This document shows, one piece after another, positions 35,982 to 47,014 of a stretch of DNA of 64,000 nucleotides (position 1 is its first letter; every line of letters begins with the position of its first letter). The stretch covers positions 97,933,265 to 97,997,264 of the forward strand of contig OW240913.1 of assembly GCA_933207985.1 (NCBI GenBank), written 5' to 3'. The position numbers and the translations under genes were made by a program. Origin of the DNA: Pelobates cultripes. Taxonomy: Eukaryota > Chordata > Amphibia > Anura > Pelobatidae. The notes under the pieces are model-generated. The model had not been told where the DNA came from and did not search any database. It was given only the letters and a program-made list of their open reading frames with translations.

Positions 35982-37178
35982 CCTTAGATATGCAATACTC
36001 ACAATTCTTAATGCCATTGCAACATTGAATTCAAAAATAAAAACTTAAAAAAGAGAGAAGTCTCCAAATAATACTTGTATTTATTTCCAGAAGACAGCAA
36101 TTTACTTAAGGATAATTGATAAATATATGTATCTCTCATTTTATTCTTGGTAAGGTGACTTACTCAATAGCTCTAACACTTGCATGGAATATGTGAACAT
36201 TTTGGAATATTAGAAGAATGGCAGAGAAACATTATCAAGTCAAGATTTTTAGTTCAAACGCGTTAATTATTGCCTTTACTGTAATATACCGAGATGGACA
36301 ACCTAGGTGAACATTTTTATCTTTTTTTAATACAGTATAATGCTTTTCAGGTTCATTCCAACATACTGCTACTTTATATATTTTAACATTACTGGTAAAA
36401 TAGCCTATTGCTGGTAGGACAAAAAGTCTAAAAAAAATCTTACAGATAATGGGAGTTTTATTTATTCTACAAATAATGAGCATTATATCTACCTTCAAGG
36501 GCTGCTGTTGCCCAAATGTTTAAGAATTTGATTGCTTGAATAGAGATGAATTGGTAAACATTTCTGACTAATTAAAGATTTTAATTTTCATGAAATATAA
36601 CCTTAAAAATGTTTTGTCTATGTAACTTAAGAATACGTTTGGGAAGTTTTTATTTGTGCTGTTTAAAATATCTTTCCAATTATTTTATACCTCTATTTAG
36701 AATGCTAAAAATATGTTTAAAATCTGATCACTGTTGGCTGTACATATACTAAGCTGCACATATTCTATTTAAATGTAGTAATGTAATATTTAAATTGTAA
36801 TAACGTTTACCTCAGATCACTCCCCTGTCCTCTTCTCTTCTCCTGCGTATCCAAAAGAAGAGGACTTTAAACTTGAAAACAAGCTCTTTATACTCCAACA
36901 ATCTATAACAACTTTATTGCTCTAAAATAAGTTAGTGATTAAATATCTATAAATTGGACATGTGCTATATTTTACCACTGATGGTGTAGATTAGTTCATA
37001 TTCACAGATAATGAGGATTATTAGATCAGGTAAACAATACATATGAGATATGTAAGCTTTTCAACCACCACCTACATTTTTAGTTTGCAGTTTTAATAAC
37101 TCTTTCAGTGCTGTAGTAAACTACATTCTGTGTTAAATAACCATCTCCATCTATACAATATGTATATTTGTACAAACT
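35982..37178. other. No gene or classified repeat seen
   Basis: AT-rich, with only short non-homologous frames. Confidence 0.4.
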
Positions 37179-37595
37179 TTAAGGGACACTCCAGGCACCC
37201 AGACCACTCCTGCCCATTGGAGTGGTCTGGGTGCCAACTCCCACTACCCTTAACCTTGCAAGTGTAATTAGTGCAGTTTTTCATAAACTGCCCTAATTGC
37301 CTAATCCTCCTCTAGTGGCTGTCTATGTGACAGCCACTAGAGGAGCCTCTGGGTTCTTAAAACACTTTTAGTGTTTTAAGAGATGCTGGAAGTCCTCACA
37401 CAATGCATGAGGACCTACAGCGTTGCCGGAATCCCCATAGGAAAGCATTGAATAATGCTTTCCTATGGTGCAGTGTAATGCGCGTGTGCGGCTGTTGTTT
37501 TAACCCCTTCAGCTTGGGATGGGAGGTGGGAGGGAGAGGGCACCTGCAGTGCCAGGAAAACGGTTTGTTTTCCTGGCACGGGAGAGTCCCTTTAA
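37179..37595. mobile_element. T2/Kolobok-like MITE
   Basis: TTAAGGGACACTCCAGGCAC at the left, GGAGAGTCCCTTTAA at the right, TTAA at both ends. A sub-terminal hairpin pairs GGCACCCAGACCACTCC with GGAGTGGTCTGGGTGCC. Confidence 0.8.
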
Positions 37596-37849
37596 TTTTT
37601 TGATAATAAACTAATGGACTTTTAGCCCAGAAATATTCACTTACCAAATCATTTGATGCAGCATTCCTTTTTTCACCTTTTAGAGAAATTAAATGAATTT
37701 GTCTCCATTCTGCTCAATAGACTTTTTTGAAGATTTACTATAAATAATACTTTTCATAAGTACTCTCACATTCCACATCAGAACCCAGTCACAATGGCAC
37801 ACCAATGGAATAGGTTTTGTCAGTATTCTCACTGGAATAAAAATGAGAA

Positions 37850-38765
37850 ATGGGGGCGGGGCCTGACCGCCAAGCCGAGCGGATGCACATCACATCAGCT
37901 ACTGAACAATACCTGCAAAGAGGCCCAAATTCACTGCTTTATAGCCCCTTCAGGCTTGTAATCGACAACTGGAGACACCTGGGCTTCTCTGTGTGCAAGT
38001 AGCAAAACAAGACTTTTGCTGACGGATGACACTCGAGGCCTGGCCTGGTGGATGATGCGGCCGATCCTCCGAACCTGGCCTGGACGGGCATACCAAGAGT
38101 GCGACCAGAGCCCTGAACTGCCCCCTGTGGTCCGGTGGGGGTTATCCTGGACCCCATTAAGATAACAATCACCTCAGAAACGCTTCTTGGCAACCACTAC
38201 ACAAACAGCTTCCACGCGGTTTATCCAAAATGACTGTCAATGCTGCTTCACCGCAAGATGCAACAGAATCGACCCTCTCAAAGCTGGACTTACTCTTTGA
38301 AGACATCTAGTGAAAGCTCAGGGAGAGGCAGGGCAGACTTGAGGCAACATTCACCTCTTGCAGTCCAGCCATCCAAGCAGACATTTCCAAAAAGGAACGG
38401 AGTCAAATCTAGGCACCAAAAGAGAAAGCGACTTAGGCGGCCAGACTCAAGAACGAAGCCTAAAAGCAGAGCTCCCCACAGACACCCTCTGCCAAATCAG
38501 CACACCCACAGCACCTCAAGGCTGCACGCGCCCAAGCCCTCGAAGGACACCAGGGCCTCCTGGAAACACTAAGACCTCACCCTTATACAGCAAGGAGAGT
38601 GGATAGAAGATGGAGGAGACAGGCAGCAGCGGTATATGGATTCCGCAGATACTATCTTGCCTGCCCCATACATGATAGACCAGCTCAAGCAGACTCAAGG
38701 AGCCGAAGAGACAAGTTTGAAAATGCCTGCTTCCCTACAAACCGGTCTGGACTTAGCCTGACACA
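37850..38765 (+). mobile_element. Probable 5' part of an L1-like LINE, decayed
   Basis: Starts with a GC-rich GGGGGCGGGGCCTGACC block of the sort that opens frog L1 5' regions. It then holds an ATG (38,231) reading MTVNAASPQDATESTLSKLD before a stop, and continues as broken Gln/Arg/Ser-rich frames. No RT or endonuclease. Assignment is tentative. Confidence 0.35.
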
Positions 38766-38769
38766 TCAA

Positions 38770-38841
38770 GCATTGGTGGTATAGTGATGAGCATAGTGGC
38801 CTTCCAAGCAGTTGACCCGGGTTTGATTCCCAGCCAACGCA
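38770..38841 (+). pseudogene. tRNA-Gly(TCC)-like gene or pseudogene
   Basis: A complete 72-nt tRNA-shaped sequence: acceptor GCATTGG/CCAACGC (one A-C mismatch), D arm TGGTATAGTGATGAGCA, anticodon loop CTTCCAA with TCC, and T arm GGGTTTGATTCCC. The T loop has TTTGATT instead of TTCGATT and the T stem has one mismatch, so a pseudogene is more likely than a working gene. It sits between an L1-like fragment and a CR1 3' end. Confidence 0.75.
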
Positions 38842-38939
38842 AGAGAACCTGATTTTACGACATTGTAGTCAGCAAATTTTATGTTTCTCTTTAACATTCT
38901 CAACGAACGTTACTGCTCTTGTTGCTGAATCAACAACAT

Positions 38940-39178
38940 TTTATCAGGAAGTATTACTTTCCTGAGAGGGTGGTGGATGCATGGAATAGCCTTCCAGCTG
39001 AAGTGGTAGAGGTTAACACAGCAAAGGAGTTTAAGCATGTGTGGGATAGGCATAAGGCTATCCTAACTATAAGATAAGGCCAGGGACTAATGAAAGTATT
39101 TATAAAATTGGGCAGACTAGATGGGCCGAATGGTTCTTATCTACCGTCACATTCTATGTTTCTATGTTTCTGACATCC
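38940..39178 (+). mobile_element. CR1 LINE 3' fragment
   Basis: About 90% like the last 240 bp of the 28.9-30.7 kb CR1 by eye: AGGAAGTATTACTTTCCTGA through the GGGCAGACTAGATGGGCCG end and TTCTATGTTTCTATG tail. Strong 5' truncation, typical of LINE insertion. Confidence 0.92.
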
Positions 39179-39179
39179 A

Positions 39180-41021
39180 TGGGCATAGGTTAAAATGGCT
39201 GTTTGCAATGGGACTCTGCCTGTGTTAGTGTAATGACCTGCTGTTTCTTCTCCCTCACAGCACTGCTAGTTAACCACTGTACATGATTCCCTCTCTGTCT
39301 TTAGACCGGTGTACGTATGCCTCCTCATACTTCCTTGCGACTACCAACTCTAGCAATGTGCCAACATAGACTGTACCCTTTACAATGACCTGCAGGGATG
39401 CTTATGTTTGAGTATTTTCTAGTATCCAGCCTCAGCATATCTAGTCTAGCCACACTTAATAATCCATTCATCTTGTTTACCTACTACAGGCCTGGGTAGA
39501 AAGCGAATTACTGTTAGTCACTGCTATGGACCTTATTTTAAGTCTTGCCCTGTTACTACTTTTGTTTTTCTTTCATCATGCAACTTAATCATTTAGAAAC
39601 TTTCATGTGTACAGTCCAGAGCCTAGCTTGATTGTTATATCACACTCGTGTGTTTAGCATGCAGGACTCTTGATTCCTAAACAAAAAATGTGTGCAGTTA
39701 TTAAATGAAAAAATTAGAAATGCCTAAATCATGCGGTGTGCAATATGAAGTGTGTTGAAAACCTCTGCTCCAGAGTAAACATTTTTGGTCACAACTCATG
39801 GCTTGTGTGGATTACAGGGAGGGGGGGAGGGGAGTGATAGTTCTAATTGTACCCAGTACATTACACATCATTGTTGCACGTTGCAATAGCATACTTTAAT
39901 GCACTTTATAATACAGATACTTGCTGAAAAGGTATTGATGTATATGGGTATTCAAGCTATATGCCCACAGTTATTCTGGTAGCATGTTTAGAAAGCTGCA
40001 GTCTTGGAGTTGCCAAGTTTTTTTTACAAATATGCTCAAGTAAGTATTTTTTTTTTATTGCAAATTTAAACAATTAACAAAATAACTTACTATTAGACAA
40101 AAACCTACTACTAGTACTAGTAACCAAAACTAGTAATGTACAGGTGACTCACAATATTATATGCACGATAGAGCAAACCAGGGTATAGTGGTAGTAGTTG
40201 ATAGTACAATCGAAGAAAAGCAGCTCCTGCTATCAAATAATAGTAGAACAACATTATTCCAAAAATTATGCTGAAAATTAACCATTTTGTATTTAACTTG
40301 AGACATTAAGATCAGAATTGCACCAGCAGACTGTAGCAGGGACTTTTCAGTTATTACAATACAATTCTAAATCTTTAGCTTAATAATAAAATGTAATAAG
40401 TAATACAAACTTTGGCACTCCAGATGTTGAGGACTACATCTCCCTTGATGCTTTGCCTGCCCTAAATTTTATGAAAACAAGTAAAACCGTAGAAGTCTGG
40501 CATTGTTTGTGAAAAATCACTTTGCTCTCTTATTTATTTATTTTCAAGCTTAGTTATCCATTTTTTATCCTTGTCAAAAAGTCAGCCAAGTCTGTGTTCC
40601 TAATAAACTACTGAATGTTCCAGTCTGGAATGGAAGCCACAGAAAATAAAATTACCTAATCAGAACCTCACAGTGACATATCCTTTACTTAACTGGAAAC
40701 AGGACTGCTGGCAAATGGAAAATGTAATATTTTAAAAGTATCTTTATGTGAGTTAAGAAAGTAAAGTTAGATATAAAGTGTGGCTAATTGAAGCAATTTA
40801 GACTAATTTAAATAAAATGCAAACCCAATTAACTTGTGCTCTACTCCTTGATGAGCACAATTTATTTAAACTGGATATGTTCTATGCTATAATTTACAGA
40901 GGTAGAATTGCTATTAAAAGAAAAAGCTAAAATTAGTTATGAGAAAAATGATCACGGACCATATACAAAAAACAAAGCTAATTCAGTGCAAACCTTTTTA
41001 ATGTCAAATGGTTATGTATAA
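39180..41021. other. No gene or classified repeat seen
   Basis: AT-rich intergenic sequence without recognisable elements. Confidence 0.4.
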
Positions 41022-41558
41022 TTGACTTGTCAGTAGAGTTTTACAACCACTTCACTTAACAAAAGTTTATTTGAGGTGGACAATACTCAAGCTTTTGTAG
41101 TATCTAGCCAGATACCTACTATTTGCTAAATAAATTAAGCTTATAGCGAGGGATATGCGACTCATTTGTTTCAACTTAAATTCATAGTTGGGCCTATTCC
41201 CTGAAGTTACTCAAACTTTGCAACCATCCTTGACAATGATAAAGCAGTTTAAAAGTAGTTACTTATTCACCAAAGCAAAGCCACCCTTTGTATCCAACTC
41301 ATACTGCTTAATCTGGTTACAATTGGGTATAGTATAAAAAATAGTTAACTTGCTATTTTACATAATGGAAAAGGATGCAAGCATGTAAGATAATTCTGGA
41401 AATAGATGTTGAATATTATAGCCGTAAAACACAACTTTTTAATTGGCCTTTTGTTCTTGGCACACAGAGTTATTCATTAAGGGTGTGGATTGCTAGGAAT
41501 TCAAAGTGAATTAAATGTAAATGTATTATTTTAGATTAAAAATGCTAATCTAAAAACA
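41022..41558. repeat. Repeat unit copy 1 of a 537-bp duplicated block
   Basis: Aligns colinearly with 42,593-43,127 (same orientation). Shared strings include GTAGTATCTAGCCAGAT, TTGACAATGATAAAGCA, GTATCCAACTCATACTGCTTA and GTTAACTTGCTATTTTACATA. It ends in half of the GAATTCAAAGTGAATT MITE. Confidence 0.85.
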
Positions 41559-42592
41559 TAAGGGGCTCTGAGTGTTCTTTTACAAACTATCAATTTGGCT
41601 AAGAGACCATATACATATACACAATACTTCACTATAGGAACCTCTTTCAATTTGTATTTTGTGCTCACGTGATTTTTTGTTTCCCAGTGAGACTGTGGCA
41701 GATACAGGAAATTGCTTTATTTTTTTTTTGAGTTAAGGCATATTGAATTGACAGTATAACCAATCTTGAAATCTGTAATTGGGTATCTATTGCCTCTTAG
41801 CCATATGTCATCACTGGGAAATTGCAACTTTAGAAAACTATGTTACGACAACTTGATTTGTTACTAAATCTTCCTAACCTGTGAAGTCTTTGCACGAAAT
41901 GCATCACTAACCTCTCATGTTTATCTCACAACAGCATGGGATAATTGCAGGCAGTGATTTCAATACAAGATACCAGATAAAAGTGCCAGAGATAAAAGCT
42001 CTCACTAGGATCTTTAAAATAAATAATTTAGAATTATTAGATTACTAACTATATTTAAGAACCAGTATTAACAACCTATACTCAGCAATATAGAGTGTAT
42101 TTTGTTTTGGTTTACTTTCCTGTATACTTTTGTCTAGGTTATCATCTCATGTATCATTTACGTCAGAATTTTGTTTCGGCGATATTCCCCCCTAAAAATT
42201 CTGAAGTTATTCATTTATTTAGATTGGGTTTAATCCAGCAATACTATTTTTTCACCTATTACATTAACAGTGATATGCAGAGGACAGAATATATATTTTA
42301 TATATAGTGGTATTGAGCTTTTAAATCGATATTTCAAATCACCATTTGGGTGATATTCCACTAACACTACTACTTTTACGTTAAGCAACCTTTGTATATA
42401 CTTGTATGCACACAAATTAGGGATTATATTCCCTCTATTGTTGGTTTTGTTTGTTTTTTGTTTTTGTTTTAATAATTTGGTTATACCAATTTTACTAAAT
42501 AATTAATACAAGCTATGTTTTAAATTTTTTTTATCCATTTTTATATTTCGTTGTGCCCACATTGGTAGAGTACCCCAGTTTTTGCTTTTGTT
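41559..42592. other. Spacer between the two 0.54-kb copies, nothing recognised
   Basis: AT-rich, no supported feature. Confidence 0.4.
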
Positions 42593-43127
42593 TTGACTCG
42601 TCAATAGTTTTACAAGAGCTCCACTTAAAAGAAGTTGATTTGAGGTGAACAATACTCAAGCCGTTGTAGTATCTAGCCAGATGCCTACTATTTGAAAAAA
42701 TGAATTAGGCTTATAGAGAGGGATAGGTGACTCTTTGTTTCAATTTAAATTCATTGTTGGGCCTATTTCTTAAGGTTACACAAGCTTTGCAGCCTTCTTT
42801 GACAATGATAAAGCAAGTCTCACGTAGTTATTTATTCACTAAAGGAAAGACACCATTTGTATCCAACTCATACTGCTTATTTTGGTTACAATTGGGTATA
42901 GTATAAAAAGTAGTTAACTTGCTATTTTACATAATGGAGAAGGATGCAAGTATGCAGGTAATTCAGAAACTAGATGTTGAATGCTATAACAATAAATCAT
43001 TACTTTATATTTGGTCTTTTGTTCCTAGTACACCCGGTTATTCATTAAGAGTGTGAATTGCAGGGAATTCAAAGTGAATTAAAATTAAATTTATTATGTT
43101 AGATTAAAATTGCTTAGCTAAAAACCT
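42593..43127. repeat. Repeat unit copy 2 of the 537-bp duplicated block
   Basis: Direct repeat of 41,022-41,558, with roughly 85% identity by eye and small indels. A T2-like MITE begins three bases after its end. Confidence 0.85.
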
Positions 43128-43129
43128 AG

Positions 43130-43363
43130 TTAGAGGAATACTATAGTTAGGAATGCAAACGTGTATTCCTAACATTCTAGGTGCCTAGCCGACACCTGTA
43201 AGGAGTAAAACAGAAGTTTGTTTATCTTTTCTCTCTCACAGCACCCATCTCTTGGCTGCCGTCCCACCTTCATGACTGAGATAATCAACATTGATGATCT
43301 CAGCCAGTCCAATGATTTCCCATAGGGTACAGATGTATTTCTAATGCTATAGTATTCCTTTAA
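43130..43363. mobile_element. Short T2/Kolobok-like MITE
   Basis: TTAGAGGAATACTATAG at the left and CTATAGTATTCCTTTAA at the right, 234 bp. The left TTAA is mutated to TTAG. A sub-terminal hairpin pairs TAGGAATGC-type sequence with GTATTCCTA. Confidence 0.75.
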
Positions 43364-44103
43364 ATAAGTGTCTAGTGGCTTCTGGAAGATTCATTCATTC
43401 ATAGACTGGAAACCATTTTTAAAGTATAAATGAGGGTGAATGAGACTAAATTTTGTTTTGCAAAGCACATGAAAGTAAATAAAAATGTTTTATATTCAAT
43501 TCTGGAAGTTAAAGGGTCACATTTTAAGTTCACTTGAATTCCTCACAATTTACACTCTGGAAATTCCTGAATAGCCTAAAATATTTTGCAGTTCATTTTA
43601 GAGAAGCACAATCATTTATAAGAATTCCGCACACATAGGTCTACCATCAAGACAAAACATTACTGACCTTCCAATACCCGCAAAGGACACATTATTTCAC
43701 AACTAAAGTTTTAGAATGTGAAAAAAAAGGAGCAATATTGGAATATGACAATATTTTCTTTATTAATTTTTTCCTTGTTTGTGATGGAAGCTGTGTGAAA
43801 TCATGGTCCCGAACAATATATAAGTGGCTATGTAATTGTTCTTTTCAGTTGGTGAGAATAAATAACATGAAATTGATTTAGCTATTCAGTGAATTTCAAA
43901 ATATTTTAATTTAAAGGGATAATTAAAGAACCACAACAACTTTAGCTTAATGAAGCAGTTATGGTGTATAGGTCATGCCACTGCATCTATATTGTTCAAT
44001 TATTTGCCATTTGGGAGTTTAATCATTTTTGTTTATGTTTGTACTGTTCTAGCCACAGCTCCCCTGGCTGTCAACAGAAAAAATAATAATTTCCAATCAC
44101 GTC

Positions 44104-44638
44104 TTAACCCCTTAAGGACGGCGGGTGTGTTATGCCATCCTTGGTCACTTTTGGCCAGTGTTTGTGACTAAGTGGCCACTAAAAAAGGCGAATTTCAATG
44201 TGAAAAAAAATGAAAAATGTAACATGCTAGATTTGACCCTGTAACTTCCCAAAACACCATAAAACCTGTACATAGGGGGTACTGATTTACACATGAGACA
44301 TCGCTGATTAGAAATATGTGTATTTTATTGCAGTAAAAGCAAACAGTATTATGACATTCACAGTTAAAATGTCATGTAGAACTAAGAAAATAAGAACATT
44401 TCTTAATTTCTCCCTTTTAATTTAGATTTTATTCATATTAAATTATATTTCATAGCTAAATATTTGATGTTAAATGAAAGCCCTGTTTCCCCTGAATAAA
44501 AGCATATATAATAAGTATCGGTGCACTTAATATGAAAGAGATGAATTACGATTGAACAGACATAGTCAAATTCCAGGTTTTGTTTACGTTTTGTTTTGAT
44601 CACAATGTGTACATTTGGCTCAGTCCTTAAGGGGTTAA
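44104..44638 (-). mobile_element. TTAACCCCTTAAGGAC-ended element, simple form, nested
   Basis: TTAA-bounded, 535 bp, inserted into the T2-like MITE. Its interior matches the left part of the 26.6 kb element in reverse (ATGTACACATTGTGA, AAACAAAACCTGG, GTAAAAGCAAACAGTATTATG, AAACCTGTACAT). It contains only one copy of the module repeated in the long element. Confidence 0.8.
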
Positions 44639-44878
44639 AATACAGTGTGCTTACTATTGACGTTTTTGTCTCCTACTCTGTAAATTGAACTTCAATCACA
44701 CATGGCAGGCTGCTGTAGGTTTTAGCAGGACATTAACAGAGCTGGAGATACATTCTATATTAAACACACTATGCAATATGGGAACCTAAAAAAGTAGGTT
44801 CTTTTTCAAGAATTGTATAGAGAGGCTGTATGAGTGGCAGCCAGAGGATACGAGGCAAATGCTGCATAAACACAGTGA

Positions 44879-45409
44879 TTAAAGGAACATTTTATGGTCA
44901 GGAATATAAATATGTATTCATGACCAAATAGTGTTAAAACCAGCATTTAGATGCCCTCCTGCCCCCCTACCTCCCTTTTACAGATAAGAATACCTATCTT
45001 ATTTCTCTGGTGATAACATAGAAACATAGAAATATAGAAACCAAGCCCCTGATCTGTCTTCTTGGCTAACATCATCAGAATTGATAATCTCAGACAATCC
45101 AAAGCTTTCCCATAGAAAAAGCATTAAATTGGATAAGATCGTCAAGGAGGCTGGATGGGGTCAAGGTCAAACACCTCACAAAGTTCAGCATCTCCATGCT
45201 GAACATCAGTGCTGCATAGCTGACCCAAGAAGCACCTCTATTGGCTGTCTGATTAGTGGCCATTGGAGGTGTCGCAAGGCTTTAATGTAAACACTAAATT
45301 TTCTCTGAAAAGGCAGTATTTACAGCAAAATGCCTGCAGAGACAGGCTATATTCATCAGAACAACTACAATAAGCTGTAGTTGTTTTGTTGACCATAGTG
45401 TCCCTTTAA
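44879..45409. mobile_element. T2/Kolobok-like MITE, nested
   Basis: TTAAAGGAACATTTTATGG at the left, GACCATAGTGTCCCTTTAA at the right, TTAA both sides, inside the 43.9 kb MITE. Its right end (AACTACAATAAGCTGTAGTTG) matches the 5.6 kb element. Confidence 0.8.
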
Positions 45410-45505
45410 ATTGGCAGAGAATTGGGCAGTGAGACTGTGGGGTAGGATATTTACACTAAAAGGACTTAAGCTACAGTTGTTTTAGTGCTTACATTGTCCC
45501 TTTAA

Positions 45506-46249
45506 TGTGTATTTCATTTGGAAATTATTATAACTATATCACAACATAAAATATATCACACTTTGTATTCCTCTTATCAGTCTTGTTTTAATAAGTAGGT
45601 TTTCTAAGAAATTATCACAATGACCAGTTTATTACTATTCATAATGTGATCTAATATGTAAAATACCAGATTTATCTATGAGCACTAGCTCATTTCTCAT
45701 ATGTATGCAAAAGATTAATTTATCCTCGACACATGTTGCATAATGTATACCAGAATCCAGCGTTTAAATTTTTAGTGCTGGTTAATTGTTATGTGAAAAT
45801 AACGCTCTATATTTCTCCAGGATATTTCTGACATTTGAATACCAGGGGCTTGCTAACCTAGCAGCCCCTAGTGTAAATTTACTTGTCTGAACAGATTTTA
45901 GGACAATGTCCTATTGATTACTGTTTGGCTTTTTTAAGTCTTCTAAGGTTTATGCAGCTCAGTGATGGTTTTAATAACTTTTAGCTGTATTTGAACTCTG
46001 TCCATCTATACACACACATACACACTGCTTGGGTATTCCCCATGAGTAAATGCTGCCATGATTGATCAGGAATAAGGAAAATTGTTTCATACTTACCATT
46101 ATTTTCTTTTCCTGATCATTATTCTTGACAGCATTAGTCAAGTCGTTGATGATGTCACGGCATGCCAAAACTTACAAATTGAAATGTTTTGGGGGCATGG
46201 TTACAAAATGAAAGAGCCGTAATATAAAAAGGCTCCAAGAGCTTAGGTC
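45506..46249. other. No gene or classified repeat seen
   Basis: AT-rich intergenic sequence. Confidence 0.4.
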
Positions 46250-47014
46250 ATTATTATTATTTTATTATTATTATCGTCACTATTATTATTTTATTATTTA
46301 TTTTATTATTATTATCGCCATTTATATAGCGCCAACTGATTCCGTAGCGCTTTACAATATTATGAGAGGGGAGATTTAACTATAAATAGGACAATTACAA
46401 GACAATTTACAGGAATGATAGGTTGAGCTTACATTCTATAGGAGGTGGGGTGTAAAACACAATAGAACAGGAATTAGCAATCAAATAAGGTGGGAGTAAA
46501 GCAGAGCTGGAAGAGACTAGAGTGCTGCCCTTTAGGAGAGAGCAAGAGACAGGTATGTAAGGTAGAAGTTACTCTGGGAGGCCATAAACTTTCCTAAAGA
46601 GATGTGTTTTGAGGCACTTCTTAAATGATTGAGGACTAGGGGAGAGTTTGATGGCGGTAGGCAGGCTATTCCATAGGAAGGGAGCTGCCCGCGAGAAGTC
46701 CTGCAAGCGTGAGTTGGCCGTATGGGTGCAAACAACAGACAGGAGAAGGTCACAGGCAGATCAGAGAGACCAAGAAGGGACATACCTATGCATCTGTGAG
46801 GAGATATAAGAGGGGCTAGAATTGTTCAGTGCTTTATAGGTGTGAATTAGTACTTTGAATTGACTCCTATAGGATACAGGAAGCCAATGTAAGGACTGAC
46901 AGAGGGGGTGAGGTGTGAGAGAACCGACTAGAGAGGAAAATCAGTCTGGCGGCAGCATTCATTATAGACTGTAGTGGTGCAATACGGCTTTTGGGAAGAC
47001 CAATCAGGAGAGGG

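Larger units (their letters stand above)
43911..45505. mobile_element. T2/Kolobok-like MITE (host of two nested elements)
   Basis: Starts TTAAAGGGATAATTAAAGAACC and ends ACATTGTCCCTTTAA. Its own sequence is 43,911-44,103, 44,639-44,878 and 45,410-45,505, about 530 bp once the two inserts are set aside, the same length and order as the intact copy at 24,901-25,431. Confidence 0.8.
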
